Assembly: GCA_963691705.1 (NCBI GenBank)
Contig: OY829538.1
Span: forward strand, 14,286,443 to 14,350,442
DNA from: Viola odorata
Lineage: Eukaryota > Streptophyta > Magnoliopsida > Malpighiales > Violaceae
Length of the DNA: 64,000 nt
Direction: 5' to 3'
The notes under the pieces were generated by a model that worked only from the letters and a program-made list of their open reading frames with translations, searched no databases and was not told the origin of the DNA. This document shows positions 35,901-46,499 of this stretch, piece by piece. Each line of letters begins with the position of its first letter. The stretch's first letter is position 1. The translations under genes and the position numbers were made by a program.

Positions 35901-38497
35901 TTATCTACCCCATCTCAGATAGCCCTTGGGTCAACCCTATCCAGGTCGTGCCCAAGAAAATAGGCATAACCATCACCATCGGTCAAGATGGCGAATCCAT
36001 TCCTACCCGGATCCAGAATGGGTGGAGAGTGTGTATTGACTACCACCGATTGAATTCCGCTACCAGAAAATATCATTTTCCCCTGCCCTTCCTCGATCAT
36101 ATGCTAGAATGCCTCGCCAGTAAGACCCACTATTGCTGTCTAAACGGTTACTCCGGATTCCATCAGATCCCAGTTGCTCCTGAAGACCAGGAAAAGACCA
36201 CCTTTACCTGCCCTTTCGGGACCTTCGGGTATAGATGCATGCCCTTCGGTCTGTGTAACGCCCCTGCCACTTTCCAACATTGTATGGTCAGTATTTTCTC
36301 TAAACTAGTTGAGGATAGAATCGAGGTCTTCATGGACGACTTTATCGTCTATGGGAATTCTTTTGAGGAATGCATGAACAATATAAAGAGGTGCCTAGAG
36401 CGCTGCATAGAGACGAATCTAGTCCTGAATTTTGAAAAATGTCACTTCATGGTGGATCGAGCCCTGGTACTTGGTCATGTTATCTCGGCCAAGGGAATTG
36501 AGGTTGACAAAGCCAAGATCGAAGTAATAGAATCCCTGCCCTTCCCCTCCTGTGTCCGTGATGTGAGATCTTTTCTAGGCCACGCTGGTTTCTACCGACG
36601 ATTCATTAAGGATTTTTCCAAGATTGCTCAACCAATGTGTCACTTGCTCCAGAAGGACGTGTCCTTTGATTTCAGCGAGGCCTGCAAAACCTCTTTTGAA
36701 CTTCTCAAGAACAAACTTATCTCGGCCCCGATTATTCGTGCCCCCGATTGGACACTACCTTTCGAGGTCATGTGTGATGCCAGTAATCAGGCCCTGGGCG
36801 CCGTTTTGGGTCAGAAGAAGGATAAAGAGACCCATGTCATCTATTATGCTTCCAAGCTACTAGACCCGTCCCAGCAGAACTACACTACCACAGAGAAAGA
36901 ACTCCTGGCCGTAGTCTATGCCCTAGACAAGTTCAGGCAATATCTGCTAGGCACTCATGTCCTCGTCTACTCAGACCATTCTGCCCTTCGGTGTTTGTTG
37001 ACCAAAGCTGATGCCAAACCACGGCTTATTCGTTGGATCCTGCTCCTACAAGAATTTGATATCGCTATCAAAGATAAGGCAGGAAAAGAAAACCTTGTGG
37101 CAGATCACTTGAGTAGACTTCCAGCCCAAGAAGATAATTCGCTTGAGCCAATCCGGGATACTTTTCCAGACGAGCAATTATATCTAGCCCAAGCTGTTTA
37201 TTCCCCATGGTTTTCCGATATTGCGAACTTTTGTGCTACTGGCACTTACCCAGCTGATGTCGCTCCCTCTGAATGCAATAAAATCAGAAGGCAAGCAAAA
37301 TACTACATTTGAGACAGCCCTTACCTGTGGAAGCACTGTTCGGATCAAATAATACGTAGATGTGTAACCATGGATGAGGTGCCCTCGATCCTTAAATTCT
37401 GCCATTCGGAAGGAGGCCATTTTGCGGCCAAGAAAACTGATCTGAAGGTCCTGGAAGCTGGTCTGTACTGGCCCACCATTTTCAAGGATAGTTACATGTT
37501 TTGCGCTTCGTGCCCCCGATGTCAAGCCACTGGAAATATCGGGGCCAGGAATCAGATGCCCTTGACAAACATTATTGCTTGCGAGATCTTTGACATCTGG
37601 GGTATAGATTTTATGGGCTCTTTTTCCAATTCCTGTGGCAACATCTACATCCTTCTGGCCGTCGATTATGTTTCCAAATGGGTCGAGGCCAAGGCTACTC
37701 AAACGGACGATTCCAAGGTGGTCGTGAATTTTCTCCGCACCAATATCTTTAACCGGTTCGGTACACCTAGAGCACTCATCAGCGATAGGGGTACCCACTT
37801 CTGCAACCGTGTCGTGACCTCACTTTTGACAAAGTATGGAGTCCACCATAGAACATCCACCGCTTATCACCCTCAGACTAATGGCCAAGCCGAGGTCTCG
37901 AACCGTGAGATTAAATCCATCATTGAGAAGACCGTTAACCAGTCCAGGAAAGATTGGAGTCTCAAATTGGATGATGCTCTCTGGGCCTATCGTATATCTT
38001 TCAAGACCCCAATCGGGATTACCCCCTACAGACTTGTCTATGGCAAGCCATGCCATCTTCCAGTGGAGATAGAGCACAAGGCTTTTTGGGCCATCAGGAA
38101 AGTGAATACAGATCTAGGCCTCGTTAATCAACACAGGCGTTTACAAATCCAAGAGCTAGAAGAATTGAGGGACGATGCATATGAGAATGCCCTGCTCTAT
38201 AAGGGCAAGACAAAAGCTTACCATGACCGACACCTTCGTCCCAAAACATTCTCAGTTGGGCAGCAAGTCTTATTGTACAACTCACGCCTGCGACTCTTTG
38301 CCGGAAAGCTGAAATCTAAATGGTCAGGACCTTTCGTGGTCACGACAGTCTACAACCATGGGGCAGTTGAGATCCAGAACCCAGTCACCGGAATCATCTT
38401 CAATGTCAGTGGCCAGAGACTGAAACCCTTTTATGAAGGTTTCCAGCCCTCGATAGTTGAGGAGGCCGTGGTGGATGTCCCACCTCTCCAGACCTAG
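32906..38497 (+). pseudogene. Athila B gag-pol polyprotein with four in-frame stops
   Basis: One frame of 1864 codons runs from ATG 32906 (MTRRSAPDLLP) to TAG 38497. Stops lie at 33449-33451 (TAG), 34205-34207 (TAG), 35831-35833 (TAG) and 37310-37312 (TGA); no frameshift is seen. Domains by residue: gag with a CX2CX4HX4C knuckle near 346-361; protease DLGARINVMP near 688 (Arg where A has Gly); reverse transcriptase with FMDDF near 1142; RNase [15 protein letters not shown] near 1288; integrase HHCC finger near 1490-1540 and core with DRGTHFCNR near 1627 and [12 protein letters not shown]. Two stops fit CAG to TAG and one fits TGG to TGA, as expected from deamination of methylated cytosine; the first replaces a Met codon of A and does not fit. 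Element A also has a stop at the site of the third. Full-length product is not expected. Confidence 0.93.
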
Positions 38498-39061
38498 AGT
38501 ATCAACGCACGTCGAGGTCCCGACGAGTAAACGGACCACACTGGAGGTATTTGACATGCTGTCTGCATCCTTTCTCTCTCCCTTATCTTCTCTGCATCTT
38601 TTCGGATTCTCTGATTTTTATTTGATTTTATTTCCATGTTTTATTGTTTGTATATATCCCTGACCTTTCCTTTTCCCCAATGATTTTATTCCTTTTATTT
38701 AGCATTAACTCACCTTTATTCTCTCGTTTTGTCCGTATCTTATATTAACCAACTGCTTTTTTGAAATTTAAAAGTTGTTCTCCTTTTTAGGCAGTTGAGA
38801 TACGCGTGGGCCGTCGTACTCCACGCCCAGGGTGCCACGTGGCCTGGCAATCGCAGAAAAAATAGGCCTCATCAATGAAAAAGTTGCGCCATTAAATGCC
38901 AGCTGTGACTACTACTCTCTCTCCCACTCTCCCATTTCGTTTTCACTCATATCACTTTCAAACACATCACTTTCACCTCTCTCCTTCACCAAGTACGCAA
39001 CCCTATCTTCTCTCCACTTCCATCTCCATCTCCATTACTGCCATCTCTCCCCTCATCATCA
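38498..39061 (+). other. Spacer between gag-pol and downstream ORF of Athila B
   Basis: About 560 bp of pyrimidine-rich noncoding DNA, with long C/T stretches just before the downstream ATG (38910-39060). It could act as a leader or splice-acceptor region for a subgenomic message; this is inference. Confidence 0.55.
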
Positions 39062-40996
39062 ATGGCACCAAAAACAAAAAAAACAGCCCGCAAGAACGCT
39101 TCTGGACCTAAGTCGGTGGACACTTCCAGCCCCGTTCCTTCCAAATCCAGATCGCAATCCGCTACCCCTAACTCAGCCTCGTTCAAAACAGCCACACCAC
39201 CGTCTGTCACCCTACTTCCCATTCCCTCTCCTACTGCGGTCTCACCAACAACCGCAGAGCAGATCCGAGAGTTCACCCCGGTGGACGATGACCTTGAGGT
39301 CACAGACTCTATTCCCCCTACCTCGACCACCACTAGAGGCGGCCGTGTAGTGAAACTTCCCCCCGGATCTTCCACTGCCAAGTCCGCAGCCAAGTCTAAG
39401 TCCAAAAAGCCCTCTCCATCCTCCAAACAGCTCCCCCTTGACGCAGCCATCGACCATTTTCTAGCTCCCCAGCCTGCCTTAACTGTTGAGGAGGTCCTCA
39501 AGGACATCCTGGTATCAGATGAAGACATCGAGGCCATGGAGGAGCAGGCTGATCCTGGTAACAACGAAGCGGATGAAGATCTCGAGGTCATGGAGGAGGG
39601 CACAGGAGAGAGTAGAGAGGCAGAAGGCAGCGAAGAAGAAGAAGATCTCGAGGCCCAGAAAGCTGCGAAGGAGGCAAAGAGGAAGCAAAATGCAGCTGCA
39701 GCAAGGTCAGCAGCTAAGAAAGGCAAATCCAAGGATGATGCCAAACCAGAGCAACTGGCTGTAGTTGATACACCAGTGAGCCACAAGAGGAAGCTCTCAT
39801 CCACCAGTGCAAGCAAGCCCTCGAGCTCCAAGAAGCCTCGTGCCCCCGACACAGACGATGACGTCGAGACCGAGACCCCCGCGCCTTCATCCATCCCCAC
39901 ATCCAGCTCCCAACAGGTGACTTCTGATCTTTCCTCACCTCATGAATGGATCATATTTAATGATAAACCATCCCTTGATAAGTTGAATATGCTGAATTCC
40001 AATGGCGTTAGCTCATGTGCGCGCCTGGATTTTGATTTTCTTGCTAAGATGGGTATTGAATCCAAGGCCAGGGAGTATGTGGACAATATTGGTTGGGAAT
40101 CTCTGTTCTATTTGGAACACCCGACCTTTGTTGAGCTTTCCCTTGAGTTTTGCACTACATTCTGGGTAGATGGTACTTTTAGGCCCAAGGGCAAGGTCGG
40201 TCCGAACTCTTCTATCCCTGGTCTGATCAACTTTAGGTTAGCTAACAAATGGGAGCATCTGACCCTTGGGGAATTTAATTGCTGGTTAGGATTTGTCACA
40301 AAAGATGAATTGAACACTCCTCTGTACAAGAATGCTTTGACTGTTATACCTTTTGTTTTTTATGCCAATGCTGCTTTTCGTGAACTTACCAATAAGCCTG
40401 CTGTTAAGTATGACCCTAAGGGTAGTAAAGCCCATGAAATCATTGATCCTGCCTTGCATATCTTGCACAGGTATCTGGCCCTCACCTTTTCAGCACGATT
40501 TGGTTCCTCAGGACAGATATCTGTTCAGGAGCTTTTCTTTTTATGGTGCATGAAACACAAACGAAGGGTCAATCTTGGTTTTTGGGTAGCTTCGGGCGTT
40601 TTGCATGTGTTAAATGGTAGTCGTGGGCCTATTTTTGGGTCGCTTATCTCCTTGTTTGCTGTGAAGATGCGTAATATTGACCTGAATGCTAGCAACCTTT
40701 TTGAGCCCCTGGCATTCAAGGATTTGGATATCCGAACCTTGGATGTCATGGGCCATTTATGTATCTCACGAGGTGTGTTGAGTTTTTACCCAGGTTGTGC
40801 CCCCGCAACAGAAAAGGTTTTCGGGATCAAGAACGGTGGCATCTTTGACTACCCAGATCTTTCAGATCCCCATTCCAATTCTATCCCTCCAGCCCTCGAA
40901 AAGCAAGCACCCCCAGCGGAAGCAGCTCGTCAAGCCCAGAATGCGGCAGCAGCAAGCCAGCCCCCGATACCTCTCATTGTCTATGACCCCACCTAG
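39062..40996 (+). CDS. Athila B downstream ORF (env position), intact
   Basis: An uninterrupted 644-residue frame lies in the position where Athila elements carry a third ORF after integrase. The ATG at 39062 starts MAPKTKKTARKN, which parallels the A copy. Residues 1 to about 290 are low complexity: Ser/Thr/Pro-rich, then an acidic Glu/Asp stretch, then basic clusters (HKRKLSS, SSSKKPRAP) that resemble nuclear localisation signals. From about residue 294 a globular part begins with WIIFNDKPSLDKL and contains EYVDNIGWESLFYLEHPTF, ELFFLWCMKHKRRVNLGFW and RTLDVMGHLCISRG, all shared with A. No signal peptide or transmembrane helix is evident, so envelope function is not supported. The likely family is ATHILA ORF-1 / putative plant transposon protein; role unknown. 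It is open although gag-pol has four stops. Confidence 0.8.
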   Translation: MAPKTKKTARKNASGPKSVDTSSPVPSKSRSQSATPNSASFKTATPPSVTLLPIPSPTAVSPTTAEQIREFTPVDDDLEVTDSIPPTSTTTRGGRVVKLPPGSSTAKSAAKSKSKKPSPSSKQLPLDAAIDHFLAPQPALTVEEVLKDILVSDEDIEAMEEQADPGNNEADEDLEVMEEGTGESREAEGSEEEEDLEAQKAAKEAKRKQNAAAARSAAKKGKSKDDAKPEQLAVVDTPVSHKRKLSSTSASKPSSSKKPRAPDTDDDVETETPAPSSIPTSSSQQVTSDLSSPHEWIIFNDKPSLDKLNMLNSNGVSSCARLDFDFLAKMGIESKAREYVDNIGWESLFYLEHPTFVELSLEFCTTFWVDGTFRPKGKVGPNSSIPGLINFRLANKWEHLTLGEFNCWLGFVTKDELNTPLYKNALTVIPFVFYANAAFRELTNKPAVKYDPKGSKAHEIIDPALHILHRYLALTFSARFGSSGQISVQELFFLWCMKHKRRVNLGFWVASGVLHVLNGSRGPIFGSLISLFAVKMRNIDLNASNLFEPLAFKDLDIRTLDVMGHLCISRGVLSFYPGCAPATEKVFGIKNGGIFDYPDLSDPHSNSIPPALEKQAPPAEAARQAQNAAAASQPPIPLIVYDPT

Positions 40997-42816
40997 ACGC
41001 GACTTCTCTAGGCCATTCTGCGAGAACTTCAGGCTTTGACAGTTGAAGTTGCCAGGAGAAATTTGCCACCCCAGTAACCCCCCCCCCCCCCCCCGAACAA
41101 TTTCATCTCTCCAGCCCCCGAAAAGGGGCACTAAATAATTTTCATGTTTTTTATTATTGTACTGTACTTATACTTCTTGAACTCCTTTTATTTGCTCTCC
41201 CCGCATTGAGGACAATGCGCTGCCTAAGTGTGGAGAGGGAATTATTTACGCGCTTTGCCTGCATGATTGCATGTTTAATTTCACGTTTGTTGCTTGTATG
41301 TTTTACGGATTTTATTTTCAGCCATGCTAGGAAAATTTTCCCACTACCAGTTTTCAAACCCTTATTTTTGGCATGCATTTTTCAACTTTCAATGCATAGA
41401 AGAAGCATGGCATCTATCACATCTGCACCTGAACATGCATTTTCAGACCTACTAGCCCTTATATCCATATCTAGGCCACGACACCAGTAGTCATAATTTG
41501 ATCCCATGAGCATATTTGAGCTTCATGCCCTTTATTTTTTCGAGTGAAAATGCTTAGCTAGGCACGATCTAGGTTTGCATAATATCCCTGGGTATAGTCA
41601 CTGTTAGACATGGGAAAGCTTAGATATGACGGAAAGTTTCGCATCAATGTCTTTTTCTTTCTCTTCTCTCCCTCTCTCTCCTTTTTCTTTTCGAGCCACC
41701 GACATTCCCCTTCTTCTCATATTCTTTCCTGACCATTCGTCTTTTCTTGATCTTTTTCCTTGGCATGTGAGGTAGCGATTATTGAGGGTAACGTCGAGGG
41801 CTAGACATCTAAAGAACGGGCAGACAAGTTCAAGTATGGGGAAGCAGACAAAAGCAAAAGACTTCAAAGCATAAAACAGAAAGCAGAGATCTAGGGTAAG
41901 AAAAAGCAAAAGCTCGAAAGAGTTTCGAGCCCCAGATTATTCGAGCCCCAGAAACATTCAAGTGTGGGGAAGCAAAAAAGAAGTCACCATCGATGCTGGA
42001 AGCAGATCAAGGGCAAGCGCCAAACGAAAGAAATTCGGGAGTTTCACGCCCTGGTAGAATCAAAAAAATTGTAGCGTGTTCGCGCCCCCCTTCTTTCCTC
42101 CAAAAAAATATATATATATATATTTAAATTTCAAAATAAAAGAAGAAGGGCACTGAACTTCCAAGTAAAAGCATCCGCATCCGAAGCCTCAGCAAAGACG
42201 TTCCCCAGCCCTCGAAAGAAGATCTTTGTCTAGCCCCCGAATCATCAACGTGCCCTCGGTGAAAGCTGCCTCGCCACTTCCCCTTTTTCTAAGCCAAGGA
42301 ATCCAACCAGGTTTTACCTGGTTCTTTCTTTTCTTTCCTTCTTTTCTCCCCTCATTTCTCTTCTGTTCATCTCCTACTTCTCTCTTCCACATTTCTAGCT
42401 CTTTCGATCCCGTTTCTTTCTTTTTGCTGATGCGTTGTTTTTCTGATTGTTGATTGCCCATGCATGTGTTCTACAGTACTCGGATTGACGTGCAAACTAT
42501 GCCTGTGTTGTGTTATTTGCATTCATGAGTGGTAGCCTAAACACTTATTTTATTCTGAGTATGAGTGCAAATACATATCTTTGTGAGGACTGCTGGTGAG
42601 TAGGCTAGATTTGGGAAAGTCTGGTTGATAGGGTCGTTATTCTATCAGCCAGATGCAGGTGCTTTTCTAGGTCTAGATTTGTTCTGGTTGGGTGTAACTT
42701 GTAGGGTGACATGCCAATTCTATGTATTGGGTGTTGATTATGTATGTTTCTGAATGAGGTGGCTTTCCAATTTTGTTTATGCTCGAGGGCGAGCATAGGG
42801 GCAGTGTGGGGATGTT
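40997..42816 (+). other. Athila B 3' noncoding region and polypurine tract
   Basis: The region holds a 17-base C run (41078-41094), an AT microsatellite near 42106-42123, and a block at about 42475-42590 shared with Athila A and the Tat element. The polypurine tract GTGTGGGGATGT lies directly before the 3' LTR (about 42803-42816). Immediately after the ORF stop, the frame would continue with VEVARRNLPP-like sequence also seen at the end of the A ORF, so the B ORF may have lost its original C-terminus to a stop. Confidence 0.65.
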
Positions 42817-44355
42817 TGATAGCACGTTTCATAGTCTCAGTTTTACCCTCTTTTCTAGCCCTTTCGGGGGCTTGATGTTGCTATTTGATCCTTATTCCAA
42901 TCTTATTTGCAGATTAGCATCAAAAGAGGGAAAAGATCGAAAAGAAACAATTTTAGAGCATTTCTGAGGAATTCCAGTTTCCAGGCCTAGAAGAAAGAAC
43001 GTCGTCAAGACCTCGACGTGAACCAGACCAGTGCGCTGTCTCAAGGCCTCGACAGTTCTGCATCTTCCACCAAAGAAAAGCATCTCCAAAGATCCGCACG
43101 GAATCCCAGGCGGTTTCAGAAGGCATCAGGCGTGTCAGGAATCCCAGAATATTCCTTTTACAAGGACATGTGTTGTCACATCCTCCTTGCCCTTAGCTGT
43201 TTTGTCTCCTAGCTAGTATTAGGCTATATAAGCATAGTGTTAGGGTTTTTGTAAGGACGGTTGTCCAAGGATATTTTCTTACATTAATTTCAGTGTTTAT
43301 TTTCTGGGGATCCTCTCCTCTTGTCATCAAGAACAGCCTTTGGCGCAACTTTCCTCTTCGATCATTAATTAATCTACTGGTTTCCTCTACTCCCTTTTTA
43401 CTTTCTTGGTTATTGTATGATTCTATATACCTACTGTTTATATTATAGTATGAGTAGCTAAATACCCCCTTCTTAGTGAAGGCTGAGAGGTCTAATGCAT
43501 GCTTAACATATTCTCTTGTGACACATGATTGTTTACCGATTTAACTCCATACTCGTATAGGGATATTAAGAGTCTGATCACCTGTTAGTATTTCTGCATG
43601 AGTGAATGTCATTTCCAGGGTTATACCTGATGCGAAGTCCTGGAATAATAGTAGACACCTAGCAGAGGTAGCGCGAGAGACCTCTATCCAGGGGTAAATA
43701 GTTATCTAGGGTATGGGATACGGGTCTGACAAGCCGAGCTATCGCGCCTTAGATCTGTCTTACCTCCCCTTCATGGGCGTTCTGAGTTTGGCCTCCCCGC
43801 ATTCGTGCCTGGGAGGATGGCAGAACGTCAAGGTCACCTCATATGTGGAAACGGGGGGTGACTTTTATCAAAGAAGGTAAGCAGGGGATACGGTGTGGAA
43901 ACGCGGTCCCTATAGCAGATCTGCACATGAGTCTGGAACACCTCTGTACCAATGACTAGCCGACCTAGAAAACAACCCATTGGAGCACCTTTCTCTAAGA
44001 TCTCGTCCTATTTGATTAATATCTTTTTCATTACTTTTCCTGCGCCCGAACTGTTAATATTTCTAGCCCTGGATCACATTTTACTTTCGTGCCCTAGATA
44101 AGTACTTTACAATTCTGTTTTGTTAGCTCACATACTCTGCGTTGATTAACTCATTAATGAACATAACCCCCCCCCCCCCCCCCCCCCCCTCCCAGTAGTG
44201 TTACTTTGGTTAGATCTATTGCATATTGCCTTGTCATACATCTTCATTAGCAATTTACTCCTTCAATCTCTGCGGTTCGACCCTGTCTTGCCCTGGACAC
44301 ATTAATTTGTGCATCTAGGCACCAGGAAAATATTAGTATATTTGAGTGACGATCA
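42817..44355 (+). repeat. 3' LTR of Athila B
   Basis: It is 1539 bp and the partner of 31289-32847. It contains an uninterrupted 23-base C run at 44167-44189 where the 5' copy has a mixed C-rich tract. Confidence 0.92.
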
Positions 44356-44360
44356 ACTTA

Positions 44361-46499
44361 TGTGAGAAATATCAAATATTCCTACATTTAACCCATGGCT
44401 TGCCCCCAAGTTTTTTTATTTTTTTGTTTTTGTTTGGAATGAAAATGATTTCTTTTAAGAAAATAAATTCAAGCCCTTTTTTTTTGGATAAAATGCTCGT
44501 CCAATTTTTGTTATATGAACATGATTGATTCAAGTCTAGATAATGTCTATGACTTGTTTAGGAAATAACGACCTCAAGGACAAGACTTTCCCATGACATG
44601 TAGCTGTAAGCAATCCTCACCAGACATTAGTGTTTGCGCTCACGCTCAGAAAATAAGGCTATGTGTTTACACTCCTAAAAATGCAATAAACATAGCACAA
44701 AAATTAAATTTGCAATGTCAATCCGAGCGAATAGACTTCAAATGAAGATGCACATGTATGGGTCTGCTAATAATCGAAAGGACTTTGCAAGGGAGGAAGA
44801 AAGGAGGAATTTGTAGAAGAAATGGGAGGTGTTGTGTTTGTGTTTTTTTTTTTGCAAAAAGGTTCGTGCTCGATGACTGATTTTGATGAAGACAAATTAT
44901 GGTGAACGATGCTCGACGATTTGATCGTGGTGAGAGCAAAGTGCACAAATTGTTGAATCTCTGCTTGAGATATTCCTTCGAGATTGTTTGGAGGGCACTG
45001 TGCCCAAGTTTGCGATGATCTTTTTGAGATTATTTTGTTGTTGATGTTTGACCATTTTTGTTTTGTACTTGCTTTTGCTGTTGTTTTGGTGTTCCTTGAA
45101 CGCTCTCTTCGAGATCATTTTGACGAACCGCACCAACTTTTGAATTTTTGCAGGGAATGATATCTCTTTTTTGTTTTGAGATCATCACTCGTTTGTTGAT
45201 GAAGCGTACCTAGTTTTTGAATCTCCGTTGGAAATGATCTCTCCCCCTCCCTTTTTAGATCATTGTTATCCTTTGACCACTTTTGTACTTGCTTCTGCTG
45301 TTGTTTTTGTTGATTGTGTTCTTTGGACATTTTTTTTTTAACACTCTTTGATTTTTTTGTTTTTTTGTTTTTTTTTGATTGATGATTTTTTGAGCAAGCA
45401 AAGCAAGTACAATTTTTATTTGGTCGGTCATCCTCTCTGTCTTCGGCAGAAGCTTCCAAGTCTTGATTTATTTGGCCTTCTTTTGACGTTGTTTTGTGAG
45501 CGATCCACTAAGGGCTCACTTGTCATTCCCTTGCTTGATATGTACTCCAGTTTAGTGGTCCTAGTCGAGCACTACTCACTTGGTTAGGAGAATAAGAGGC
45601 TTGGTTTTGAGTGTTTAATAGAATCGTACATGGTGTACAAAGTATGCATTTAAGGGCAAAAAGGTTGAAAATGAAAATGTGGAAGAAAAGCAAAGCAAAG
45701 TCCAATGTCATCTTAGTGCTATCCCATGTCTGATGGTTCATGTACCCTGGATATTATGCAAATCTAACTAGCACCTAGTTTAGTATTTACACTCATGAAA
45801 GAAACAATGCGTTAAGGCCTAAAATATTCACAGGGATATGTTTGTGATTGCTTACGTCTAAACATGCCATGGATATAAGAGTTAACAAACAAGATCATGT
45901 ATGTTTATATAATTTCTAATGAAGGCACAAGTTATCCGTGACGTGATAAAATGATGAGCATGTTTGATCGTAGGATTTTTAAGAACGTAGGATTTTTAAG
46001 CCCAAGCAATACATGTATTTTTTTTCCGGCAAAAGCTAAGGATTTTAGCAAACATCACGTACATACATTGGTAACAATGTAAATCGTAGGAATTTTAAAA
46101 TTGCAAAAATGTAAATTGCGAAAATGTAAATTGCGGAAAGGAAAATTGAAAAGGGGAAATTGCAAAAATGTAAAGGACAACTTCCCTGAAAAATGAGTTT
46201 TAACATTTCTCAACACCTTCTCTTGGTCGTCACTTCACTTGCTTGCCCCCAAGTTTACAAGTCTCGTTGCACATGAAATGAAGAGGGAAAAAAATAGTAA
46301 ATTCACAAGGAAAAGGTATCCCGAGATGTTGATTTCAAAATTAACGAAAAATTGAAATATTGAAAAGACCACGTGGGTTGCCTCCCATGAAGCCCCCTTG
46401 TTTATAGTCGTAGGCTCGACTATTTTACAAAGATATCATGAGTATCGCTACCGAACGATTAAATAGAATGGGTCCACCGCGGGTTGAGAGAGCAATCAT
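44361..46499 (-). other. Tat element region downstream of gag, no pol
   Basis: On the minus strand this follows gag, where protease and reverse transcriptase would be expected. No such motifs are seen in any frame. A Lys/Gln-rich open frame at 45115-45459 is low complexity and not supported as a gene. A block near 44615-44735 is shared with the 3' noncoding regions of Athila A and B. Confidence 0.65.

Larger units (their letters stand above)
31289..44355 (+). mobile_element. Athila-type Ty3/gypsy retrotransposon B
   Basis: LTRs lie at 31289-32847 and 42817-44355, starting TGATAGCACGTTTCATAG and ending GTGACGATCA. The flanking 5-mers ACCTA (31284-31288) and ACTTA (44356-44360) differ by one base and are a plausible decayed target duplication. 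The tRNA-Asp primer site follows the 5' LTR, and GCAGTGTGGGGATGT precedes the 3' LTR. Gag-pol runs in one frame broken by four stops; the downstream ORF is intact. The LTRs differ by a modest number of substitutions, an approximately 26-bp deletion near 43482 and an expanded C run. A and B share ORF order and many peptide motifs but have unrelated LTR sequences, so they belong to different families of the lineage. Confidence 0.93.

Noticed and set aside
39062..40996. Envelope protein call for the Athila B downstream ORF
   Set aside because: No signal peptide or transmembrane segment is visible; position alone does not support envelope function.
45115..45459. Lys/Gln-rich 114-codon frame on the - strand
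   Set aside because: Low complexity from T-rich DNA (opposite strand) with no domain; it is not the missing pol of the Tat element.
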